From NCBI RefSeq assembly GCF_002251855.1, contig NZ_NOXW01000019.1, positions 124,001 through 188,000 on the forward strand: a stretch of 64,000 bases of DNA, read 5' to 3'. Source of the stretch: Rhodoferax sp. TH121. GTDB lineage: Bacteria; Pseudomonadota; Gammaproteobacteria; Burkholderiales; Burkholderiaceae_C. Below the pieces are notes generated by a model. The model was not told the DNA's origin, ran no database searches, and saw nothing but the letters and a program-made list of their open reading frames with translations. Of the stretch, positions 35,056 through 42,923 are shown piece after piece (positions within the stretch are counted from its first letter, which is position 1; every line of letters begins with the position of its first letter). Position numbers and translations under genes: made by a program.

Positions 35056-36987
35056 TTACATGTCCACTGCCGGGCGCATGGCGGCAGGTTTGACGAAACG
35101 CCAGCGTCCCACCACCATGGACAACAACATGGCGGCTGCCCCAGACGCGGCCACATAGGCCAGCGGCCGGGCCCATTCCCCGTCAAAGGCACCAAACAGG
35201 CTGGCTTTCACCGCACGTACCACCCAGGTCATGGGCAACCAGGGGCTGATCTGGGTGAACAGGCCACCACTGAGTTCCACTGGCATCACCCCACCTGACG
35301 ATGAAAGCTGCACTGCCAGCAGTACCATGGCCATGGCCTTGCCCGCATCGCCGAACGCCTTGGTCAACAGCAGCACCATGGACAGAAAGCTCAGGCCGGA
35401 TACCACCAGCGTCAGCATAAAAGCCGGGGCATTGGTCACGTGCATGGTCAGTACCTGCTGCGCCGCCCAGCCCAGCAACAAGGCCTGCACTGTCACCACG
35501 CCAGCGGGCAGACTCATTTTTCCCAACAGCTGCGCGGGGCGTGAGAAGTGCTGTGCCCTGCGGGGCAGCGTGCGCACATGGATCAAAAAGGCCGCAATGC
35601 CTGCACCCAGCCATAGTGCAGCCGGCAGGATGTTGGGAGCAAAGCCACTGCCGCTGTTGGACACCGGGGCACTGAGCTCCATCACCGGTTGAACGGAGCT
35701 GGCCATGCCTGCCGCACTGCCGCCCGGTGTGTCCAGCGCTGCAGGCAAGGAGTTAGCCAGCAAGTCCAGCCCACCCGAAAGGCTTTGGGAGCCCCCTCGG
35801 ATTTTTTGCAGCCCGTCGGCAAGGGCAAAGTTTCCGTTGGCCAAGGCGCTGGCACCGCGGTTCAGTTCATCGAGCTGCGTATCTTCGGGCAGCTTGCTCA
35901 CGGCCGTGCGGATGCCGCCATTGAGTGCGCGCATGCCAGTAGTCAGGGCCCCAACACCGGTGCTCACCTTGTCTGCACCCTCTGCCAATTGGCGCTGCGC
36001 ATTCCCCGCGGTCTTCAGTCCCTCATCGAGCTGGATCACACCGTTGGCCAGCTGGTTGGTGTTCTCCTTGATGCGATTGGACACCAGCAAACTGCCGTTG
36101 GCCTCCTCTTGGAATCCGGTCACGCCTTCGCGGATTTTTTGCGAACCCACTTGCAATTCATCCAGGCCACGGGACAGTTCTCCATGACCGGCGGCCAGAC
36201 TTTCGGCCCCCGCTTTGAGCCGGTTGAGTTCGGAGTTGGCAGGGCGCCGCGCATCCATGGTGCGCAGGCCGGCGCCCAATTGGCGCATGCCATCGGTCAG
36301 TTGCTCCACACCGTTTTGCAGTTTTCCTGCGCCACCGGAGAGCGCCTTCGCCGCGCTGGCCGTTTGTTCCGTGCCGGCTTTGAGCTGCACCGCCCCCAAG
36401 CGCAGCTGCTCTACCCCTTGCCGGAGTTGGTCCACACTGTGCTGAGAGCCTGCCGCGTTGCTCAGCACCAGGGCCCAGCGGCGTTCGTTCAGGCTTTCAT
36501 TCACCTCGTGCCCCAGCTCGGTGGCGAACTGGCGGGCAATCACGGCGGTTTCGTAGTTGTTGCCCTCGGCGCTGTAGATCACCAGTTTGCCGCCACCCGG
36601 CTGCGCGCCGGGAATGGCGTTGGAGCTGAAGTCTTTGGGGATGATCAGCGCAAACGCCAAACTGCCCTGGCGCACGCGGTGCCGGGCTTCTTCGGCGTCG
36701 TGCAAATCCACATACCCAAAACGGTGGCTGCTTCGCAGCTTGGACACCACTTGCCAGCCCACGTTAAACACGTGGTCGCGGTACTCCACGCCCTCGTCCA
36801 AGTTGACCAGTGCGACTGCCAAAGACTGCGTATTGGACGCCGGGTCCCACACGCTGGAGAGGTAAATCAGCGCGTACAGCGCCGGCAGCAGGGCTACGGC
36901 TGCAGTAGCCGCCAGCATCTTGGGGTAACGCACAAACGCCCGCAGCTCGGTGCGAACGATGTAGGCGATTTGTTGCAAAGGGCTCAT
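35056..36987 (-). CDS. YhgE/Pip-domain membrane protein
   Basis: 643-residue inner-membrane protein of the YhgE/Pip type, distantly related to ABC-2 permeases. First membrane helix at about 24-45 (ALLPALYALIYLSSVWDP is the family signature), a long periplasmic part (about 50-430) made of repeating L-x-x-G-x-x-x-L heptad-like units predicted as coiled coil, then five or more helices (about 450-635). It overlaps the MscS gene by four bases (ATGA), so the two are coupled. Role unknown; relatives are phage-infection receptors and type VII-linked exporters in Firmicutes. Confidence 0.88.
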   Translation of the reverse strand: MSPLQQIAYIVRTELRAFVRYPKMLAATAAVALLPALYALIYLSSVWDPASNTQSLAVALVNLDEGVEYRDHVFNVGWQVVSKLRSSHRFGYVDLHDAEEARHRVRQGSLAFALIIPKDFSSNAIPGAQPGGGKLVIYSAEGNNYETAVIARQFATELGHEVNESLNERRWALVLSNAAGSQHSVDQLRQGVEQLRLGAVQLKAGTEQTASAAKALSGGAGKLQNGVEQLTDGMRQLGAGLRTMDARRPANSELNRLKAGAESLAAGHGELSRGLDELQVGSQKIREGVTGFQEEANGSLLVSNRIKENTNQLANGVIQLDEGLKTAGNAQRQLAEGADKVSTGVGALTTGMRALNGGIRTAVSKLPEDTQLDELNRGASALANGNFALADGLQKIRGGSQSLSGGLDLLANSLPAALDTPGGSAAGMASSVQPVMELSAPVSNSGSGFAPNILPAALWLGAGIAAFLIHVRTLPRRAQHFSRPAQLLGKMSLPAGVVTVQALLLGWAAQQVLTMHVTNAPAFMLTLVVSGLSFLSMVLLLTKAFGDAGKAMAMVLLAVQLSSSGGVMPVELSGGLFTQISPWLPMTWVVRAVKASLFGAFDGEWARPLAYVAASGAAAMLLSMVVGRWRFVKPAAMRPAVDM

Positions 36988-38612
36988 GGCGGGTGGGGGG
37001 CTTGGGCCGGCGCGGGATACCACTGGTCTGGGGGCACCTGTTTGGGCGCCAGCGGGTCGGCGATGTACTGCGGCGACATGATTTGCACGCCATAGGTGTT
37101 GAACACGTCCTGGATATTGGCGTGCAAGGCGCTCAACAGCAGTGCACGCGGGCGCGGCTCGGTGGGCACCGCTTGGCAGACCAGCCGGTACACCGGGTAC
37201 CAGTCGGACAGCGCGGTCTGGAAAACATGCGGCGCGGGGCTGGCCAGCACGCCTTCGGTGCGCGCAGCGGCCTCTTGCAGCATGGCATGCACCTGGCGCC
37301 AAGGGGTGTCGTAACCAATGGTGACGGTGGTGTCCAGCACGTAACCTTCGCCCTGCACGGCACGAGAGTAGTTCTTGGTGGTGCTGCCCAGGATGGTGGA
37401 GTTGGAGATAGTCACTTCTTCCCCCAAGCCCGTGCGAATGCGGGTGGCAAACATGCCGATCTCCGTGACTGTGCCCTCTTGATCTGCAATACGCACATAC
37501 TCACCGCGGCGGAACACCCGGCCATAGGTCAGGATCAGGCCGCTGGCCGCCTGCCCCACCAGGTTGGACGCCCCCAGCGAAATCATCAAACCCACCAGCA
37601 CCGACAAGCCCTTGAACGCTTCGGTCTGCGCACCAGGCAGGTAGGGGTAGGCCATGGCCAAGGCGAACAGCCACACGACGGCGGTGGTGATACGCCGTGT
37701 GGGCACTGCCACGTCTGCGTCCAGCCATGCCACGTTGTGCTGGCCTTGCTGGATGCGGTCAAAAAAGCGGTGCAACATGCCCGTGACAGCACGCGCCAAA
37801 TAAAAGATCACCACCGCAGTAAAGAGGCCCGGCACCGCACCCACGATCGCGCCCCCGATCAGCGCCAGCAGGTTTAGTAGATAGCTGTTGAGTGTTTCAC
37901 CCCAGACGCGGGTGAAGGGAAACCGCGCCAGCACAAAGCTCAGCCATTCGTATACCAGCAAGAGCACCACCAAGGCATACGCACCGTTGAGAAACTTGCG
38001 TACCACCGCCGCAGCACGCTCGCGCTGTAGCAGCTCTACGCCACCCCACTGCAGTTTGCGCGCGTGCCACTCCGAGAGGGTGACCAGACGCCGTGCGAGC
38101 GCTGCATGGCCGCGTCGCAGTACCCAGGCCAGCACTAACGCCAGCGCAGAGGCCAGGGTGGACCAACCCAGTGCGCGTAGCAGGGCCTGCCAGTCGCGCG
38201 CCTCACGGCTTTCGGCAATGACCCGTTCCAGTGCCTGGGCGGCGCGCTGGGCGCTGGCCTCCAGGGTCTCCTGCTGTAGCACATCCACATCGTCCGCTGT
38301 CACCACAAAGGTGGTGGCGCCATCAATCTGCACCAAAATTCCCATGGATTCGGGCTTCTGGCCAACCCGGTGGGCCCCCGGAGTGTCGAGTTGCTCGCGC
38401 AGGCGCGCGGCGGCGCGCTGGGCACGGTCGGGGGCGGATACACCGGACAGGCTGCCACGGAACGTGAACACCGGGCGGTTGAAGTAGTGCAGGGTGCTGA
38501 CCGCATCTTCCGCCGTGGCGGAAGCCGCGTTGGACTCTGCCGCCAATCCGGAGATGGCCGCCAGCAGGCCCAGGCAGCAGGCAATGACAATGCGTTTCAT
38601 GGTGAAAATCAT
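36984..38612 (-). CDS. MscS-family mechanosensitive channel
   Basis: 542-residue channel. Signal peptide-like N-terminus, a periplasmic domain (25-145), several membrane helices (about 155-345), the pore/beta domain signature SLGASNLVGQAASGLILTYG and VFRRGEYVRIADQEGTVTEI (about 350-390), and a C-terminal cytoplasmic vestibule ending in a Pro-rich tail. The ATG at 38612 is used; ATG at 38600 is also possible. Gene order in this run suggests co-transcription with upstream flavoprotein genes, 72 bp away. Confidence 0.9.
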   Translation of the reverse strand: MIFTMKRIVIACCLGLLAAISGLAAESNAASATAEDAVSTLHYFNRPVFTFRGSLSGVSAPDRAQRAAARLREQLDTPGAHRVGQKPESMGILVQIDGATTFVVTADDVDVLQQETLEASAQRAAQALERVIAESREARDWQALLRALGWSTLASALALVLAWVLRRGHAALARRLVTLSEWHARKLQWGGVELLQRERAAAVVRKFLNGAYALVVLLLVYEWLSFVLARFPFTRVWGETLNSYLLNLLALIGGAIVGAVPGLFTAVVIFYLARAVTGMLHRFFDRIQQGQHNVAWLDADVAVPTRRITTAVVWLFALAMAYPYLPGAQTEAFKGLSVLVGLMISLGASNLVGQAASGLILTYGRVFRRGEYVRIADQEGTVTEIGMFATRIRTGLGEEVTISNSTILGSTTKNYSRAVQGEGYVLDTTVTIGYDTPWRQVHAMLQEAAARTEGVLASPAPHVFQTALSDWYPVYRLVCQAVPTEPRPRALLLSALHANIQDVFNTYGVQIMSPQYIADPLAPKQVPPDQWYPAPAQAPHPP

Positions 38613-38684
38613 TGTCGCTCAAGGCAACCATTTCCGGGTTACCGGGCAGCAACAGGGGAACACGGCGGCGCCGCGTCGGGTGCT

Positions 38685-39812
38685 CTAGGGCGTGTTTTGC
38701 AAGTACCGCGCCACAAAGCGGCGATCGGCCCATTCCTTGAGCCAGCTGATGGGGCGGCCTTGGGCGCTGTAGGTGCCCCAGCCTGCCACGGCCTGCCGGG
38801 ATCCGCCAAACAGCAGGTGCAGGGCGTGCGCCTCGTTGCGGCTGGCGTGCAAGGTGCCACCGGTGGTCGCCGCAGGCAGGTTGCGCGCCAGCACCATGCT
38901 GTTGTCGGTCACGGCAAACACCTGCGGATGGCTGGTGCTGCGCTGGTAGTGGTCAGTGATGATGTGACCTTGGGGCGATAACGCCAACGCGCTTTGCGCC
39001 TGCCAAGCCGGGGTTTGCCCTTCGATGGCGAGCAACGGCACATCGCAGGCCAGGCGGGCACCACAAGCCAGTTGCACTTCATCGGCTTTCAGGCCCACCG
39101 CGTTGTCATGCAGCACCGTGATGCGCTGGGCTTTCATGGTGGTGGTCAAGCGCTGCTGCAAGGGATTGGGGGTGCTGGCACCGTCCGCCAGCGGGCCAGC
39201 CACCAGGGTCACGGCGCTATGGGGCAGGCGCTGGCGCACGGCCATCGCCAGTTCCATGGCTGCAGTGCCTGCGCCGATCACTGCAATCCGCAGTGCCCGT
39301 GTTTCGCCCAGTTCACACACGCGCGGCCACAGTGCGGCAAAGGTTTCCATGGGGTGCACAAACAGGCCGTGCTCGCGTGCCCCGGGAATGTCGCGCTCAA
39401 TCTGTTCGCGGTTTTGTACCTGGCCAGTGTTCACGGACAGCCAGTCGTAATGCTGGGTGCTGCCGTCGTCCAGCAGCAGGGTCTGGGTGGTGGCGTCCAG
39501 CGCCTTCACACTGCGCTGCAGCCAGCGGATACCCGCGCGGCGCACCAAGGGCTCCAGCGGTATGGCGCATTCGTCCAGCGCATAGTGGCCGGCCACAAAC
39601 CCAGGCAACATGCCGGGGTAGATGCTGCGGGGGTGGGGGGCTACCAGGATGATCCGCATCTCGGCCAGCGGGTGTGCGGCCAGGTTGGCCAGCACCTGCA
39701 AATTGGCCATGCCCCCGCCCAGCAGGACCAGCTGGCGGGGCTGGTAGCCACGCGCATCGCCATGCGGCACCGAGTCCACATGGTTCTTGAGATGCGCGGC
39801 CAGAGCGTTCAT
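38685..39812 (-). CDS. FAD/NAD(P)-dependent oxidoreductase, NDH-2/SelD-N-like
   Basis: 375-residue flavoprotein. FAD-binding RQLVLLGGGMANLQVLANLA (26-45), second dinucleotide site IAVIGAGTAAMELAMAV (about 170-186), and a late FAD contact FAVTDNSM where most relatives have the GD motif. It resembles the N-terminal half of the SelD fusion protein encoded just upstream (shared Y-x-GMLPG-VAGHY and W-x-DR-F segments), so the two are paralogues. No membrane helix. It starts 4 bases after the DUF3047 gene. Substrate unknown; quinone or sulfur/selenium compounds are possible. Confidence 0.85.
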   Translation of the reverse strand: MNALAAHLKNHVDSVPHGDARGYQPRQLVLLGGGMANLQVLANLAAHPLAEMRIILVAPHPRSIYPGMLPGFVAGHYALDECAIPLEPLVRRAGIRWLQRSVKALDATTQTLLLDDGSTQHYDWLSVNTGQVQNREQIERDIPGAREHGLFVHPMETFAALWPRVCELGETRALRIAVIGAGTAAMELAMAVRQRLPHSAVTLVAGPLADGASTPNPLQQRLTTTMKAQRITVLHDNAVGLKADEVQLACGARLACDVPLLAIEGQTPAWQAQSALALSPQGHIITDHYQRSTSHPQVFAVTDNSMVLARNLPAATTGGTLHASRNEAHALHLLFGGSRQAVAGWGTYSAQGRPISWLKEWADRRFVARYLQNTP

Positions 39813-39816
39813 GCTG

Positions 39817-40587
39817 CTATTGTTTCATGAGTAGCAGGTCTTTGACAAACCCCAGGCTGGCGCCGCCGGTGTTGTCGGAATCTGCCCCCAGCACAATGGC
39901 CTTCAGCGGTGGCACGGTGTCGGTCTCATCGCCAAAACTGGCCAAAAAATCGGTCTGAAGGTCACGCTGCTGGGGCAGCCATTGGCCCAGGGCATTGGTG
40001 CCGCTGGAGAGGACGTGCAGGCGCACCCGGCCGGTGTAGGCATTGGCCAGCAGTGTGCCGGGCGGCAAGCTGGTGTCCCACACGTAACACAGCGTGGCGC
40101 CAGGTAGCGCCTCACCGCTCACACGGCGTGCCAGGCGCAACAGATTGCGCTCCACAAATGGTATCTTTTCGAGTGGCAGGTCAAACAGGGCGCACACCTT
40201 GAGTGCGGCATCGTCACCGTCCTTGCGCCGCAGGTTGGATGCGGCCAAGGCCTGGTCCAGGCGCCACTGCCATTGCAAAAAGCGGCCTCCGGCGTCGGGC
40301 GCCAGCGCGTGGCTGACCGTGCCATAACTCTTGTCGCTGCGCAGGCGCAGCACCTGCTGGCCGTCGAGTGTGGTGATATCGGGCGCCACCAGTGGCACCT
40401 TGTTGCCGGGCAGGCCGACCACCCGCCAGGGCGGCGCGGGCGCGCCATCGGCAGCGCCTGCAAGTGGCTGCAGCAGCGAAGGTGCTGGCGCTTGCGCCCA
40501 AGCTATGGCCCCTGCTCCAGCCCACAGAAAAGCAAAAAATAGGCCTGTAGCCTTTGTGGAGTGTGCGCGAATAGCTATCGAAAACAT
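39817..40587 (-). CDS. DUF3047 exported protein
   Basis: 256-residue protein with an N-terminal signal sequence (about 1-32, ending AWAQA) and a DUF3047-type body (LRSDKSYGTVSHAL, LQWQWRLDQALAASNLRRKDGDDAALKVCALFD, LCYVWD). Function of the family is unknown; it is likely periplasmic. The start codon and first residues (MFSIAIRAHSTKATG) are encoded by a copy of the dispersed repeat, so the repeat supplied or replaced the gene's 5' end. Four bases separate it from the SelD fusion and the next flavoprotein. Confidence 0.85.
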   Translation of the reverse strand: MFSIAIRAHSTKATGLFFAFLWAGAGAIAWAQAPAPSLLQPLAGAADGAPAPPWRVVGLPGNKVPLVAPDITTLDGQQVLRLRSDKSYGTVSHALAPDAGGRFLQWQWRLDQALAASNLRRKDGDDAALKVCALFDLPLEKIPFVERNLLRLARRVSGEALPGATLCYVWDTSLPPGTLLANAYTGRVRLHVLSSGTNALGQWLPQQRDLQTDFLASFGDETDTVPPLKAIVLGADSDNTGGASLGFVKDLLLMKQ

Positions 40588-40592
40588 AGCAT
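40536..40592 (+). repeat. dispersed oriented repeat, copy 7 (5' end of DUF3047 gene)
   Basis: Long form: AAAATAGGCCTGTAGCC, TGTGGAGTGTGCGCGAATAG, then GCTAT-N7-ATAGC. It carries the start codon of the minus-strand DUF3047 gene. Confidence 0.85.
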
Positions 40593-42892
40593 CAAAACAC
40601 TATGCGCACGGGCGCCTCACCCGCGGGCAGGCCCTGCGCCCGGCCGATGGCGCAGGCCTCGGGGTAGCCCTGGGCGTGCAGTGCTGCCACGCAGGCTGCG
40701 GCCTGGGCGGCGGGCACGCTGGCCAGCAGGCCGCCCGCGGTTTGTGGGTCCACCAGCAGCGGCCAGCGCGCGTGGGCCATGGCCTCGCTGGCGTTCTGCA
40801 CCACATGCTGCTGGCGCGCATTGGCGCTGTGCAGGGAGCTGAGCAGGCCTTGCTGCACGCACTCCAGTGCGCCGTCCAGCAGGGGCAGGGCGTGCACATC
40901 CAGCACCACCTGCACGCTGCTGGGGCGCGCCATTTCTACCGTGTGGCCAATCAGGCCAAAGCCGGTCAGGTCGGTGCAGGCGGTGGCGCCATGGGCGCGC
41001 AGCGTGTGTGCCGCGGCCTGGTTGCTCTGCACCATGCTGGCCAGCGCGGCCTGCACCCAGCGCCCGGTGGCGGCGGCGCGGCCGTGCGCGGCAAACAGGG
41101 CGCCGGTGCCCATCGGTTTGGTCAGCAGCAGCACGTCGCCGGGCTGCATGCCGCCCTTGCGCAGCACGCCACTCATTTGCCCATTCGCATCCACATCCAC
41201 CAGACCATTCACCGCAAAGCCCAGCGCCAGCTCGGCGCCCTCGCCGCTGTGACCCCCAATCAGTGTGCAGCCTGCGGCATTGAGCACTTGCACCGCGCCC
41301 GCCATCATCTGGCGCAGCGTGGCCTCCACCTGCCGGTCCACGCCGGGCGGTATGGTGGCAATGGCGGTGGCCGTGTGCGGCTGCGCGCCCATGGCAAACA
41401 GGTCGCCCAGCGCGTGGTTCGCGGCAATCTGGCCAAAGACAAACGGGTCGTCCACCAAGGCGCGGAAAAAGTCCACGCTGTGTACCAGCGCTTTGCCGAG
41501 TGGCACGCGCACCACGGCCGCGTCGTCGGGGCTGTCCAGGCCCAGCAGCACATCCGGGTTATGCGCCACCCACAGGCTCTGCAGCGCACGCGACAACACG
41601 CTGGCACCCACCTTGGCCCCGCAGCCCCCGCAGCGCATGGTTACGGCGGCCTGGGCTTGTTGGCTCTCCTCTGGAGAGAGTTGCAGGGGCGCAGGAGCCG
41701 CAGCGGCGGCCAGCGCTGGCATGCCGGCCAAACCGTTGGCGCCCTGCACGCTGAAGCGTTGCATGAAGCGCCGGTCTATCCAGTCCTTCCAGTGCCAGAC
41801 CCAGGCACCCGCAAAGCCAATGGCACCTCGCGAGGCCACGGCGTAGCGGTCGCCGGTGCTGATCAGGGCCAGCCACCGGCGCTGCGGGCGGTAGGGTTGC
41901 AAGGGCAGGCCCTGCACGGCGCATTGCAGGTTGCGCGCCAGCGGCATGCCCATGCGCACGGCGAACACACCGGCTTTTTCCAGCGCAAAGTTTTCCATGG
42001 CTGCCACGTCCCCCGCCGCAAACACGCGCGGGTCGCTGACGCTTTGCAGCGTGTCATGCAGCCGAATGCAATGGCGTGTGTCCAGCGCCAAACCTGTGTC
42101 CTGTAGCCACATGCCACCGCCCGCTTGGGTCACCCACAGCACCTCGTCGGCAGCAAACCAGCTGCCTTGGGCGGTACGCAAGCGGCCCGCTTGCACTTCG
42201 GCAATCGGGGTGTGCTGGTGCACATGCACGCCGCGCTGCGCCAGCACGCGCGCAAAACGTGTGCGAACGCCAGTGTTGTGGGTGGGCAGCAGCTCTTCGG
42301 AAGTGAACAGGTGGAACTGCAAAGTTTCTGCATCACGTCCTGCAGCCTGCAGCATGGCGCGCAGCCGGTATTGCATGGACAGACACAGCTCAACACCACC
42401 CGCACCCCCGCCCACAATGGCTATGTTCAGCAAGCCATGGTGCTGTTCGGTCCGCGCCAGCAATGCTAGCCAGCGCTGTTGAAAGCCGGTGATGGGTTTG
42501 ACGGGTACCGCATGCGCAGCTGCGCCCACCACCTGCATTTGGGGCGTAGAGCCGGTGTTGATGGAGACCAAGTCGTAGTCAATGTCGGGCCGGCCGCGCA
42601 GCTGCACCGTGCGGGCGTCGCGGTTCAGCCCCGTTACTTCGGCCTGGATGAAGCGGGCCCCGGTGGCCGCGCACAGGCGGCACAGGTCGATGTGCACCTC
42701 GTCATACGTGTAATGCCCCGCCACGTAGCCGGGCAGCATGCCGGAGTAAGGCGTGTGCGCGTCGGTGCAGATCAGGGTGATGCGCACGCCGGGCAGCGGG
42801 TGCATACCGAAGTAGCGCAGCACCCCTACATGGCTGTGGCCGCCGCCCACCAACACAATGTCGCGGACGATGGGGGCGGTGAGCGTTTGCAT
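40592..42892 (-). CDS. selD: fused NADH-dehydrogenase-like flavoprotein / selenide, water dikinase
   Basis: 766-residue fusion. Residues 1-385: FAD/NAD(P) oxidoreductase with VLVGGGHSHVGVLRYFG (13-29), second site IAIVGGGAGGVELC and FAAGDVAAM (291-299). Residues about 415-766: SelD, which makes selenophosphate from selenide and ATP, with MRCGGCGAKVG, the DDAAVV nucleotide loop and IGGHSGEGAE. In the catalytic motif Cys424 and Lys427 align with the essential Cys17 and Lys20 of E. coli SelD, while Cys19 is Ala426. No selA, selB, tRNA-Sec or mnmH gene is in the window, so the use of selenophosphate is not shown. ATG at 42892 gives the flavoprotein start. Confidence 0.92.
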   Translation of the reverse strand: MQTLTAPIVRDIVLVGGGHSHVGVLRYFGMHPLPGVRITLICTDAHTPYSGMLPGYVAGHYTYDEVHIDLCRLCAATGARFIQAEVTGLNRDARTVQLRGRPDIDYDLVSINTGSTPQMQVVGAAAHAVPVKPITGFQQRWLALLARTEQHHGLLNIAIVGGGAGGVELCLSMQYRLRAMLQAAGRDAETLQFHLFTSEELLPTHNTGVRTRFARVLAQRGVHVHQHTPIAEVQAGRLRTAQGSWFAADEVLWVTQAGGGMWLQDTGLALDTRHCIRLHDTLQSVSDPRVFAAGDVAAMENFALEKAGVFAVRMGMPLARNLQCAVQGLPLQPYRPQRRWLALISTGDRYAVASRGAIGFAGAWVWHWKDWIDRRFMQRFSVQGANGLAGMPALAAAAAPAPLQLSPEESQQAQAAVTMRCGGCGAKVGASVLSRALQSLWVAHNPDVLLGLDSPDDAAVVRVPLGKALVHSVDFFRALVDDPFVFGQIAANHALGDLFAMGAQPHTATAIATIPPGVDRQVEATLRQMMAGAVQVLNAAGCTLIGGHSGEGAELALGFAVNGLVDVDANGQMSGVLRKGGMQPGDVLLLTKPMGTGALFAAHGRAAATGRWVQAALASMVQSNQAAAHTLRAHGATACTDLTGFGLIGHTVEMARPSSVQVVLDVHALPLLDGALECVQQGLLSSLHSANARQQHVVQNASEAMAHARWPLLVDPQTAGGLLASVPAAQAAACVAALHAQGYPEACAIGRAQGLPAGEAPVRIVF

Positions 42893-42923
42893 GGGCGTGA
42901 ATTGTGCCGCGCCGTCAATCGGT

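Noticed and set aside
36877..36912. Possible thirteenth repeat copy in the YhgE/Pip gene (GCTAC-N7-GTAGC)
   Set aside because: The stem fits, but the TGCGC flank is absent and the residues (ATAAVALLPALYA) are normal for the family.
35689..37095. A 468-codon open frame on the plus strand opposite the YhgE/Pip gene
   Set aside because: No domain or ribosome binding site; the opposite frame matches YhgE/Pip.
37866..37892. Possible repeat copy in the MscS gene (GCGCCAGCAG ... ATAGCTG)
   Set aside because: Spacing is wrong and there is no hairpin; coding sequence is typical for MscS.
40331..42106. A 591-codon open frame on the plus strand opposite the SelD fusion
   Set aside because: Antisense shadow; the minus-strand protein has two recognisable enzyme domains.
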